NCBI GenBank assembly: GCA_965223235.1
Contig: CBDCVV010000022.1
Span: 1 to 64,000 of the forward strand
Reading direction: 5' to 3'
DNA: 64,000 bases
Source of the DNA: UBA2589 sp965223235
GTDB lineage: Bacteria > Gemmatimonadota > Gemmatimonadetes > Longimicrobiales > Gaopeijiaceae
Part shown: piece after piece, positions 9,084-18,270 of the stretch
Layout of the letters: every line of letters begins with the position of its first letter
Numbering within the stretch: position 1 is the stretch's first letter
Notes under the pieces: generated by a model
What the model was told of the DNA's origin: nothing
The model's database searches: none
The model's input: only the letters and a program-made list of their open reading frames with translations
Program-made: the position numbers and the translations under genes

Positions 9084-10501
9084 GCGTCGTCTCCGTCGAC
9101 GATCACTCCTCCGGGAAGGCTCAGCGGAAACTCCCCGGTCGAATCCCCAAACGACTCCATGTCGTCGTGACCGAGCGTGTGCATCATCGAAAGCATGGCG
9201 TTGGCCATCGGAGTCCCATCCGGGGCCTTTAAATGCATATTCCCCTCGAGACGCCCGTTCGCGTGTCCGAGCACGATCAACGGCGCACGGCGGTGGTTAT
9301 GGACATTCCCATCGGCCATCGGCGATCCGAAGATGATCATCGTCTTCTCGAGGAGATCCGTCCCGCCCTCGTCGATGTCCTTGAGCTTCTGCAGGAAGTA
9401 CGGCAGCAGGCTCACGTGGTACTTGTTGATGACCGCGAAGTCGAGGATCGCGGCTTCCCTTCCGCCGTGGTGGGAGGCCGGGTGGAAGGGCGTGTCCGTC
9501 CCGCTCTCCGGATACACGCGCGACGACGCGTCCCGGCCCGTCTTGAAGGAGAAGACCCGAGTCATGTCCGACGCAAACGCGAGCGCTTGGAGGTCGAACA
9601 TCAGGTACATGTGCTCGGTGAAGGAGTCCGGAACTCCGGCCGGCGCTCCGGGGAGCTCTCTCTCCTGTCCGCTCGTATTCTGCACCTCGACCGCCTGGAT
9701 CCGGCGCTCGATCTCACGAACGTTGTCCAAGTAGCGGTCGAGCCGTTGGAAGTCGCCGGGACCAAGTTCGCGCCGCATCCGTGCCATGTCCTCGGTGATC
9801 CAATCGAGGATGCTCGCCGACGTCGCACGGCGCCGTGCGCGCTCCTCGGGTGAGCCGCCGGCCCCGAAGAGGAGGTCGAAGGCAACCCGTGGATCACGAA
9901 TCATCGGGAGCGGCTCGGTCGGGGAGCCCCAGCTGATCGAGTCCGTATAGACACACGAATAGCCGTACGCACACCCTCCCGCCTGATCGACGTTCTCGAT
10001 ACACAGCTGCATCGAGGGGATCGGGGTGCCTTGGCCGAAGCGACGCGCGTGGATCTGATCGAGTGACGTTCCGACGTAGACGTCCGACGACTCCGTCTGC
10101 TTCGGGTGTGATTGCGTCAGGAAGACCGCCGAAGACCGGAAGTGATCTCCACCGATCTCATGCGGTTGGAAGGCTTCCGCCATCCGCACGTCGGTGTTCG
10201 AGATGATCGTGAGGTACTCCCGCCACGGATCGAGAGGGAGAAGTGAGCTCGGGGTCAGGTCGAAGTCCCGCCCGGCTGCGGCGGGTGCCCAGAGGTTCTG
10301 TGTGGCACCCCATTCGTTGCTCCCAGCCGCCCCATGCACCAACTCGATCGCGACCAATCGAGTAGGGTCGGTTTCGTCCGCACCACCCGACCGCAGTCGT
10401 CCGGCCGGGACCATGGCGTCCAGGAAGGGCAGTGCGACCGAAGCACCCATCCCTTTGAGGAAGGTGCGCCTGTGCAGCTGTCGGCCAGTCAGAAAGTGCA
10501 T
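9080..10501 (-). CDS. DUF1552 family protein, Tat-type signal (copy 2)
   Basis: 473 residues. The N-terminus carries HRRTFLKG followed by GASVALPFLDAM, a twin-Arg export signal. The HxxSHH motif reads HPASHH. Length and motif order match copies 1 and 3. The gene starts 18 bases after the diheme gene at 10520-12979, and its stop overlaps the start of the second ankyrin gene by four bases. It therefore belongs to a five-gene transcription unit running from 16802 down to 7254. Confidence 0.92.
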   Translation of the reverse strand: MHFLTGRQLHRRTFLKGMGASVALPFLDAMVPAGRLRSGGADETDPTRLVAIELVHGAAGSNEWGATQNLWAPAAAGRDFDLTPSSLLPLDPWREYLTIISNTDVRMAEAFQPHEIGGDHFRSSAVFLTQSHPKQTESSDVYVGTSLDQIHARRFGQGTPIPSMQLCIENVDQAGGCAYGYSCVYTDSISWGSPTEPLPMIRDPRVAFDLLFGAGGSPEERARRRATSASILDWITEDMARMRRELGPGDFQRLDRYLDNVREIERRIQAVEVQNTSGQERELPGAPAGVPDSFTEHMYLMFDLQALAFASDMTRVFSFKTGRDASSRVYPESGTDTPFHPASHHGGREAAILDFAVINKYHVSLLPYFLQKLKDIDEGGTDLLEKTMIIFGSPMADGNVHNHRRAPLIVLGHANGRLEGNMHLKAPDGTPMANAMLSMMHTLGHDDMESFGDSTGEFPLSLPGGVIVDGDDA

Positions 10502-10519
10502 ATCTGTTCCTATGAAGTC

Positions 10520-12979
10520 TCAGCTCGACCCGGCTTCGTCTCCGTCGACGGCCACGGGCACGGATTGCATGCGGAATGCGTCACTCTTCACGATACCGAC
10601 GAAGAACGAAGACATCCGATAGTCGTTCTCCTCGGCATCAGCCACGATGCGTCGGATCGAGGGCTGATCGTAGTACTCGACCCTGCGTCCGAGCGCGTAC
10701 GCCATGAGGTTCGTCGTGAACGTCCGGATCAGCGGTATCGGTCGCTGCAGTAGTGCTTCCTGCAACTGGATCGGATTGTTGATCGGGGTCCCGTCGTAGA
10801 AGTCGCCCCGTGTATCGAGCGGATTACCGAACTCACGGATCCGCCATCTTCCGGTCACACCGTAGCTGTCTAGTGCGAGCCCAATCGGGTCCATGAAGCG
10901 ATGGCACGAATTGCACGTCGGGTTGGCCCGATGGATTTCCATCCGCTCACGGGTCGTAAGCACTCTGCCACCCTCGGCCGCCTCCGTCTCTTCTAGCTCC
11001 GGAACCCCGGGCGGTGGCGGTGGGGGCGGCGTCCCCATCAGCACTTCCATCACCCATTTCCCGCGCAGCACCGGAGAGGTGCGGCCCGCGTGCGATGTGA
11101 GGGTGAGAATGCTCGCATGGCCGAGGACCCCTCTGCGAGTGTCGTCAGGGTACGAGACCCGGCGAAAGTGATCGCCCGTGACCCCTTCGAAGCCGTAGTG
11201 CCGGGCGAGACGCTCGTTGAGGTACGTGTAGTCGGCGGAGTAGAGCTCGAAGAGAGGACGGTCGTTCCGAACCAAGCTGTTGAAGAAGAGCTGGGTCTCC
11301 TCGAGCATGGCGTCCGCGAGCTGCTGGTGAAAGTCCGGCTCGAGCCGCACGTCGGGGTGCACCTTGTCCAGATCTTGCAGCCTCAGCCACTGCGCAGCGA
11401 AACGGCTTCCCAGCGCGTCCGACCGGGGATCCGCAAGCATCCGAAGAACCTGCTCTTCCAAACCGTCGTCGTCGGATAGGTCACCCCGCGCCGCCGCTTC
11501 TCGCAGCTCGGCATCGGGGGGGACCCCCCAGAGGAAGTAGGACAGCCTCGTCGCCAAGTCCTCGTCGCGGATCTCGTACGACTCACCCCCTCGGGCACCT
11601 CTTGGAGCCTCCTCGAAGCGGAAGATGAAGTGCGGACTGGCGAGGATCGCTTCCAGCGCGGTCCGTACTCCAATCTCGAAGCCACCTCTTTCCGCTCCTT
11701 CTTCGTAGAAGCCGAGCAGGGCGTCTCGGTCGTACGCAGTCAGCGGGCGGCGGAAGGCGGAGGAGGCGAGCCGGTCGATGATCGACCCCGCACACTCCGC
11801 TTCCTCGGCTTCCGACGTCGGGCGACAGGTGAAGATCCCGCGGCGAACCGGAGTGTCGGAGACGCCTGTAACACTCTGAGGCCCGACCACGACCATGTCA
11901 CGCATGTGAGGTAGCGACATGATCCCATACGTGCCTGCGATCGCCGTCGACGCCAGCGACCAGTCGTGCGGCGCGATAAGGTCTTGGACCGGCCCCTCGG
12001 CCTTCTTCAAGAAGGCTGCCGTCACTCGGTGTGGCCCAGCCGTCACCGCGATCGGCTCCGACCGGATCTCGACCCCCTCGGGGTTCGAGACGTGCATCCA
12101 CCGATCCACGTCTAACAGAGCGACCCGCTCGCCATCGATCGAGACCTCGATCTGTTCGGGCGAGTCGGGAGTGGTGTTGAGATCCGAACTCCCGTTCCCC
12201 ACTGCGGTCCCAGTCGTCTCGTGGTGAAACGACATTCGGAAGACGTACGAGCCATCCGAGGGGAAGTTATGCGTCACGGACACCCCACCCCTGGTCCCGT
12301 AGGGGGCCCCGTCTACCCGTTCTGTCTGGGAAGCCCAACGGGGGACCCGATACTGAGCCTCCGTCGACGTCGCGTTAGGATCGCCCACCGCAAGCCGACT
12401 GACTTCGGCGGCCGCGTTGAGGTACGCATCCAAGAGAGTCGGCGACAGCATCTGCACGTCGGCGATATTGTCGAAGTTCGCGCTCTTGGTATCCGGGGGC
12501 AGGTAGTCGGCCCCGTCGATCTCCAGACCGAGGAGCGCCCGGACCGAGGCAGCATACTCGGCTTGATTCAATCGCTGGAAGGTTCGTCCACCCGGATTCG
12601 GACTCCGCGCGGCAGCATCATCCATCCGCCCTTCGAGCGCCGCGACGAGGACGTCGAGCGTGTCCCCGCTCGGACGCGCTGCCCCTGGCGGGGGCATCAT
12701 CCCGGCCCGGAGCTTCACGATCATTTTCTCCGCCACCTCGCCCATTTGGGCTGGCGCCTCTGCGTCGAAGAGCTCGAGCGTCAAGTTCCCGCTGAGACGA
12801 CGGTCGGAGTGGCAACGGACACAGTACCGATCGATCAGATCGTTCTCGTCCAGAGACGATACATGCTCGATAGCAGCAAGCGTCGTCGCTCCTTCTCCCG
12901 TCACCCGGGGCTCCTCGCCCCATGCGACAAGTGTCGCCCCTAACGCGACCAGTGCTAAGCCGGTCCGGACTTCGCTCAC
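10520..12979 (-). CDS. Secreted diheme PSD-type protein, DUF1587/1595/1592/1588/1585 (copy 2)
   Basis: 819 residues starting with GTG that overlaps the TGA of the preceding DUF1552 gene (GTGA). An N-terminal hydrophobic signal is followed by CVRCH near residue 55, a DUF1587-like FQRLNQAEYAASV segment, a large middle domain, the PPPPPPP run, CNSCH in the DUF1588-type part and a C-terminal LGRRVEYYD segment. It carries a short insertion relative to copies 1 and 3 near residues 255-270 (GNGSSDLNTTPDS). Two CxxCH motifs predict two covalent haems in the periplasm. Biochemical role unknown. Confidence 0.9.
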   Translation of the reverse strand: MSEVRTGLALVALGATLVAWGEEPRVTGEGATTLAAIEHVSSLDENDLIDRYCVRCHSDRRLSGNLTLELFDAEAPAQMGEVAEKMIVKLRAGMMPPPGAARPSGDTLDVLVAALEGRMDDAAARSPNPGGRTFQRLNQAEYAASVRALLGLEIDGADYLPPDTKSANFDNIADVQMLSPTLLDAYLNAAAEVSRLAVGDPNATSTEAQYRVPRWASQTERVDGAPYGTRGGVSVTHNFPSDGSYVFRMSFHHETTGTAVGNGSSDLNTTPDSPEQIEVSIDGERVALLDVDRWMHVSNPEGVEIRSEPIAVTAGPHRVTAAFLKKAEGPVQDLIAPHDWSLASTAIAGTYGIMSLPHMRDMVVVGPQSVTGVSDTPVRRGIFTCRPTSEAEEAECAGSIIDRLASSAFRRPLTAYDRDALLGFYEEGAERGGFEIGVRTALEAILASPHFIFRFEEAPRGARGGESYEIRDEDLATRLSYFLWGVPPDAELREAAARGDLSDDDGLEEQVLRMLADPRSDALGSRFAAQWLRLQDLDKVHPDVRLEPDFHQQLADAMLEETQLFFNSLVRNDRPLFELYSADYTYLNERLARHYGFEGVTGDHFRRVSYPDDTRRGVLGHASILTLTSHAGRTSPVLRGKWVMEVLMGTPPPPPPPGVPELEETEAAEGGRVLTTRERMEIHRANPTCNSCHRFMDPIGLALDSYGVTGRWRIREFGNPLDTRGDFYDGTPINNPIQLQEALLQRPIPLIRTFTTNLMAYALGRRVEYYDQPSIRRIVADAEENDYRMSSFFVGIVKSDAFRMQSVPVAVDGDEAGSS

Positions 12980-14391
12980 GAACTACCCGCAGGCAAAGTG
13001 ATCGGAGACGGCGCGTGCATCGAAAAGTCGCCCGTGCTATCGCCGAAGCTGTGGATGTCGTCCATTCCGAGCTTGTGCATGAGACTCAGCATGACGTTGG
13101 CCATCGGAGTTCCGTCCGGAGCCTTCAGGTGGACGTTGCCCTCGAGTTGACCATTCGCTCCCCCTAAGACGACAAGCGGGCACCTCCGATGGTTGTGGAG
13201 ATTGCCGTCCGCCATCGGGGAACCGAAGACGATCATCGTTTTGTCGAGCAGATTCCCATCTCCGTCGTCGAGCCCCCGGAGCCGCTCGAGGAAGTACGGG
13301 AGCATGCTCACGTGGTACTCGTTGATCTTGTGGAATTCGAGAATGGCCTCCTCTCGTCCCCCGTGGTGTGAGGCCGGGTGGAAGGGTCGGTCACTCCCGC
13401 TCGCAGGGTATACTCGCCCCGACGCATCTCGACCGGTCTTGAACGAGAAGACCCGCGTCATGTCCGAGGAGAACGCGAGCGCCTGGAGATCGAACATCAG
13501 TCGCATGTGCTCCTCGAAGTCGTCCGGCACTCCGGCCGGCGCCCCGGGTAGCTCTCGCTCCTCCCCGCTTGCGTTGCGCGCCTCGATTCCCTGAATGCGC
13601 CGCTCGATCTCCCGCACATTGTCGAGGTAACGGTCGAGTCGGTGCGCATCGTTAGGCCCGAGGCTTTGTCTGAGGTACCCGATCTCTCCAGTAATCCAGT
13701 CGAGAATACTCCCGTTCGTCCTCCGCCGCGCGGCGCGGTCTGCTGCACTTCCGCCGCTCCCGAAAAGCATATTGAAGACCACGCGAGGGTCGCGGATCAT
13801 CGGGAGAGGCTCACTCGGCGACCCCCACGAGATCGTGTCCGTGTAGACGCACGAGTACCCGTACGCGCACCCACCCGATTGGTCGACCGGTTCAATGCAG
13901 AGTTGCATCGACGGAATCGGCGTGTCCTGCCCGAACCGACCTGCATAAATCTGATCCATCGACGTACCGGCGTAGACGTCGGAACCACGGGTCTGCTTAG
14001 GGTGAGACTGGGTGAGGAAAACCGCGCTCGAACGGAAGTGATCTCCCCCGATCTCGTGCGCTTCGAAGGCTTCCGCCATACGCACGTCCGTGTTGCTGAC
14101 AATCGTCAGGACGTCCCGCCACTCCTCGAGCGGGCGCAGTGCGCTGGTGGTAAGGTCGAAATCGCGGCCTACTTGGGCGGGGTCCCAGAGGTGCTGGGAG
14201 GCGCCCCACTCGCTGCAACCCGCTGCTCCGTGCACGAGCTCGATAGCGACGAAACGTGTCGGGTCGTCGGCCGCCCCTGGGCGAAGGCGCCCGGCCGGAG
14301 CCATCGCATCGAGAAAAGGAAGAGCGACGCTCGCTCCCATGCCCTTCAGGAAGGTGCGGCGTTCGAGGTGTTTGCCGGTCAGATAATTCAT
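12976..14391 (-). CDS. DUF1552 family protein, Tat-type signal (copy 3)
   Basis: 471 residues. Twin-Arg signal ERRTFLKG at the N-terminus and the HxxSHH motif as HPASHH. Its ATG overlaps the stop of the upstream diheme gene (ATGA, 14388-14391), and its own TGA overlaps the GTG start of the next diheme gene. Unlike copies 1 and 2 it is not followed directly by an ankyrin gene; the second diheme/DUF1552 pair follows instead. Confidence 0.92.
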   Translation of the reverse strand: MNYLTGKHLERRTFLKGMGASVALPFLDAMAPAGRLRPGAADDPTRFVAIELVHGAAGCSEWGASQHLWDPAQVGRDFDLTTSALRPLEEWRDVLTIVSNTDVRMAEAFEAHEIGGDHFRSSAVFLTQSHPKQTRGSDVYAGTSMDQIYAGRFGQDTPIPSMQLCIEPVDQSGGCAYGYSCVYTDTISWGSPSEPLPMIRDPRVVFNMLFGSGGSAADRAARRRTNGSILDWITGEIGYLRQSLGPNDAHRLDRYLDNVREIERRIQGIEARNASGEERELPGAPAGVPDDFEEHMRLMFDLQALAFSSDMTRVFSFKTGRDASGRVYPASGSDRPFHPASHHGGREEAILEFHKINEYHVSMLPYFLERLRGLDDGDGNLLDKTMIVFGSPMADGNLHNHRRCPLVVLGGANGQLEGNVHLKAPDGTPMANVMLSLMHKLGMDDIHSFGDSTGDFSMHAPSPITLPAGSS

Positions 14392-16802
14392 CGGAGCCCC
14401 CCGTCAGGGATCGACGTTGCCGTCTCTATAAGGCTTTGAGTGCGGAAGGGCTCGCTGTGTACGATCCCCTTCACGAAGGTGGAAATTCGGTACCCATCGT
14501 CCGAGGCGTCCCGGACAATCGCGCGCACCGTAGGTTGGTCGTAGTACTCGACGCGTCGGCCGAGCGCGTACGCCATGAGGTTCTGGGTGAAGTTCCGGAG
14601 CAGCGGCTCCGGACGGGTGAGGAGCGCATCGACCAAGGCAGCCGGTGAGTCGACGACCGAACCATCGTACAACTCACCCCGCGTATCGATCGCGGTGCCG
14701 TGCTCGCGAATCCGCACCCGCCCGGTGACGTCAAATGCATCGAGGGCAAGTCCGATGGGGTCGATGAAGCGATGGCACGAGTTGCACGTTGGGTTCGCAC
14801 GGTGCGCCTCCATCCGCTCACGGGTCGTGAGCTGCCGCCCTACTTCCGAGGCCGCGGTCTCGTCCAAGTCCGGGACGCCGGGGGGAGGAGGCGGAGGTGG
14901 GGTACCCAGGAGCACCTCCATCACCCACTTGCCTCGCAACACCGGAGAGGTCCGGTCGGCATGTGAGGTGAGCGTGAGCACGCTCCCATGGCCCAGGATT
15001 CCTTGCCGAGACCCCTCGGGGTACGAGACACGTCGGAATTCGGGTCCGAGCACGCCGTCGATCTCGTAGTGTTCGGCCAACCGCTCGTCGACGACCGACC
15101 AATCCGCCGTGAGCAGTTCGAGAATGCTATGGTCTCCCCGAACGAGCTCTTCGAAGAAGAGTTCGGTCTCCCGGCGCATCGACGTCGCGAGCTGTTGGTC
15201 GTAGTCCGGGTACCAATACGTATCGGGGTGGACCTTATCGAGATCCTGCAATCGGAGCCACTGGGCGGCAAAGCGCCGCGCCAATGCTTCCGCTCGTGCG
15301 TCGGCGAGCATTCGCTCGACCTGCCCGTCCATCACGTCCGGATCGGAAAGTCTCCCTTCTTCTGCGAGCCCACGAAGCTCCTCGTCTGGGGGCTGCCCCC
15401 AAAGGAAGAAGGAGAGTCGGCTCGCGAGCGCGAGATCGTCGATCCGCCACGCCGAGCCGGCGGCCTCATCGACGGGCCTCTCGAAGCGGAAGACAAACCA
15501 GGGGCTCGCCAAGATCGCTTGGAGCGCGGTGCGCACTCCGATCTCAAAGCCTCCCTCCTCCGCCCCTTCTTCGTAGAAGCGCATGAGTGCCTCTACGTCG
15601 CGCTCCTCGACCGGTCGTCGGTACGCTTCGGACGCCAGGCGTCTCACGATCTCTTCGGCGCACGGACCTTCGTCATCGGGCGTGGTCGGCCGACACGAGA
15701 AAACTCGCTCCCGGACTGGATGATCGGAGATGCCCGTGACTTGATACGGCCCACCGATGACCAAGTCACGCAGGTGAGGGAGTAGGGTCAGTCCATACCC
15801 ATCCATCCCGGTATGACGGTCGGCGACAGACCAGTCATGGGGCGAGAGGAGATCGTCCACGGGTCCTTCCGCCGTCTGGAGGAAGGCCGCCGTCACCCGG
15901 TGCGGGCCGGCGGTCACCTCGATCGGATCCGTCCGCATCGAGATCTCCCACGGATCCGCATACGAGAGCCATGGATCAACGTCCAGGAGCGCGACCCGGA
16001 CGCCGTCGATCGATACTTCGAGCTGCTCCCCCCTCGCGAGTCGGCCGGCGTAGCCAACCCCGGTGGTCGTGTGCTGGAAAGAGAGCTTGAACGAGTACGC
16101 CCCATCCGCCGGGAAGTTGTGAATCACCGAGGTCCCGCCCCGTGTGCCGAATGGGGCCCCCTCTACCCGTTCCGTCTGAGAAGCGTAGCCGGACACCGTG
16201 TACGTCCGGTCCCGGGGCGCGGCCTCGAGGTCTCCGATGGCCAGCCGACTGACCTCCGCAGCGGCCGCGAGGTAGGCATCGAGCAACGTCGGCGAGAGAA
16301 GCTGTACGTCGGCGATGTTGTCGAAGTTCTCGCTCTTGGTATCGAGCGGCAGGAACTCGGCCGGATCGATCTCCAACCCGAGTAGGGCCCGGATCGACTC
16401 GGCGTACTCGGCTCGGTTCAGCCTTTGGAAGCTTCGTCCCCCCGGGTTCGGCGACGCCGCAGCGGCGGCGTCGATTTCCCTTTCCAGACGCTCTACGAAC
16501 GCCTCTAGGGAGTCTCCGGCGGGACGGGCTGCACCCGGAGGAGGCATCATGCCCGCTCGAAGCTTCGCGATCATCCGCTCCGCGACATCGGCGCGTGTGT
16601 GCGGGGTGCCCGGATCGAAACTTTCGAGCGAAAGATTCCCAGCCAAGCGCCGCTCGCTGTGGCAGCGCACACAGTATCGTTCCACGAGCTCAACGTCGTC
16701 CCCGGCCTCGTAGACGACGGGTTGACTCGGTGCCCGCTCTCCCCCTCCTGCAAAAGCGACGACGATGCCGCCCGCGAGGAACGTCGAGAAGAGCGCTTTC
16801 AT
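14388..16802 (-). CDS. Secreted diheme PSD-type protein, DUF1587/1595/1592/1588/1585 (copy 3)
   Basis: About 804 residues from the ATG at 16802, which leads into a clean signal peptide. An in-frame GTG at 16814 is an alternative. First haem site CVRCH near residue 46, the DUF1587-like FQRLNRAEYAESI, the conserved PPPPPPP run, second haem site CNSCH, and the C-terminal LGRRVEYYD. First gene of the five-gene unit that ends with the second ankyrin gene. The promoter should lie in the 200-base divergent gap shared with the amidohydrolase gene. Confidence 0.9.
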   Translation of the reverse strand: MKALFSTFLAGGIVVAFAGGGERAPSQPVVYEAGDDVELVERYCVRCHSERRLAGNLSLESFDPGTPHTRADVAERMIAKLRAGMMPPPGAARPAGDSLEAFVERLEREIDAAAAASPNPGGRSFQRLNRAEYAESIRALLGLEIDPAEFLPLDTKSENFDNIADVQLLSPTLLDAYLAAAAEVSRLAIGDLEAAPRDRTYTVSGYASQTERVEGAPFGTRGGTSVIHNFPADGAYSFKLSFQHTTTGVGYAGRLARGEQLEVSIDGVRVALLDVDPWLSYADPWEISMRTDPIEVTAGPHRVTAAFLQTAEGPVDDLLSPHDWSVADRHTGMDGYGLTLLPHLRDLVIGGPYQVTGISDHPVRERVFSCRPTTPDDEGPCAEEIVRRLASEAYRRPVEERDVEALMRFYEEGAEEGGFEIGVRTALQAILASPWFVFRFERPVDEAAGSAWRIDDLALASRLSFFLWGQPPDEELRGLAEEGRLSDPDVMDGQVERMLADARAEALARRFAAQWLRLQDLDKVHPDTYWYPDYDQQLATSMRRETELFFEELVRGDHSILELLTADWSVVDERLAEHYEIDGVLGPEFRRVSYPEGSRQGILGHGSVLTLTSHADRTSPVLRGKWVMEVLLGTPPPPPPPGVPDLDETAASEVGRQLTTRERMEAHRANPTCNSCHRFIDPIGLALDAFDVTGRVRIREHGTAIDTRGELYDGSVVDSPAALVDALLTRPEPLLRNFTQNLMAYALGRRVEYYDQPTVRAIVRDASDDGYRISTFVKGIVHSEPFRTQSLIETATSIPDGGLR

Positions 16803-17008
16803 CACCGGTGACACCTCACGCTACGGACATCGCGGAACCCCAAGCCGGACAATCCGGACTCCACCAGCATTCCGGCCCGAATCATCAGGTAGAGTAAGGA
16901 CAGTTGCCCATCTACCCACTCGAATAGTACTGCCCCCATCTCGGCTAGGCTAGCACAGAACACACGGTGCTCTTTGCCTCCCAACTTCGGGAATCGTACC
17001 GTGCCCGA

Positions 17009-18269
17009 ATGACCAGATTGAATGCGATGTGGAGCCTTGGGCTCTTGCTAACCCTCGGGGCGTGTTCCGAGCGGATCACGGTGACCGAGTTCTACGGTGC
17101 GACCGTATGGGACGGGACGGGCGCACCGGCCCAAGTCGCGTCCCTCTTCGTCGCGGACGGAAGGCTCGTCGGCGTTTCCGGCGATCGGACGCCGCCCGCC
17201 GGAAGTCGAGTCGGGGGGGGAAGTCGACCTCACCGGCTCGTACGTGACCCCTGGCTTCATCAACAGTCACGGGCATGTGAACGGGCTCTGGGCCGACGAG
17301 TCCGTATCCGATGCGGTCGAACGAGTCGAGGTGGCGCTAGGCCTTTTCGCCCGGTACGGCGTGACCACCGTGAACAGCCTGGGCGACGACGACGCGGCCC
17401 TCGTCGCACGCGAACGCCCGGAGGTCCCTGGCCGTCCTCGTCTCCGCGTATCGGGGCCGGTCGTGACCGACACAGCGCCGGAGACCGCGGCACAGAGTGC
17501 TGGCGCGAATGCAGATGCCGGCGCGGACTGGTTGAAGCTACGCGTCGATGACAACCTCAGGAGCTCCCAGAAGATGCCGTGGGAGGCCGTCGAGGCGGTC
17601 CTCGAAGTGGGGCGCGCTCGCGGACTTCCCGTGGCGACGCACCTCTTCTACCTCGATGACGCGAAGCGCCTCCTCGCACTCGGGAGCGGCATGGTCGCCC
17701 ACTCGGTCCGCGACACCGCGGTCGATGAAGCGTTCCTCGATGCTCTGCGCGCATCGCAGGTGTGCTACGTCCCGACGCTCACGCGAGAAGTCAGCACGTT
17801 CGTCTACGCGACCCGGCCCGACTTCTTCGACGATCCCTTCTTCGGGGTGTACGCAGAGCACCCGATGACGGAGCAGGCCTCGAACCCTGACTTCATGGCG
17901 CGGCTAGCCGCAAGCCCGACCGCGGAGGGATACCGAGTGGCGCTCCAACAGGCACTCACGAACGTGAAATCGGTAGCGGACGCCGGCCTTCCGGTCGCGA
18001 TGGGGACGGACTCCGGTCCAGCCAACCGATTCCCCGGCTACTTCGAACACCTCGAGTTGTGGATGATGGTCGACGCGGGACTCACGGCCGAGCAAGCTCT
18101 ATCGAGTGCGACGCGTGTGGCGGCGGCGTGCCTCGAGATGCCCGACGTAGGCACCCTCGTCGCTGGAAACCGGGCAGACTTCATCGTCTTCGGTGAGGAC
18201 CCACTCCAGGACATCCGGGCGACACGGTCGCTTCAAACGGTCTTTATCGGGGGTGAACGAGTCCGATAG
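17009..18269 (+). pseudogene. Amidohydrolase (imidazolonepropionase-like) lipoprotein, frameshifted at a G8 tract
   Basis: The N-terminal frame has a lipoprotein-type signal (LLLTLGAC) and the start of an amidohydrolase composite domain (ITVTEFYGATVWDGTG). The rest lies in another frame: GSYVTPGFINSHGHV with the HxH metal motif, then WLKLRV, ATHLF, MVAHSV and GTDSGP, the other metal and catalytic residues of metallo-dependent hydrolases. The frames meet at eight consecutive G at 17213-17220. With seven G the reading would be continuous as GGEVDLTGSYVTPGF. Everything else is intact, so this is a recent slip, a phase-variable tract or a sequencing error. Start chosen at the ATG at 17009; 17027 is possible. 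Confidence 0.85.
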
Positions 18270-18270
18270 G

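Noticed and set aside
16803..16984. Minus-strand open frame of 60 codons upstream of the third diheme gene
   Set aside because: It lies in the divergent promoter gap, overlaps the diheme start, has no clear ribosome site and no recognisable content.
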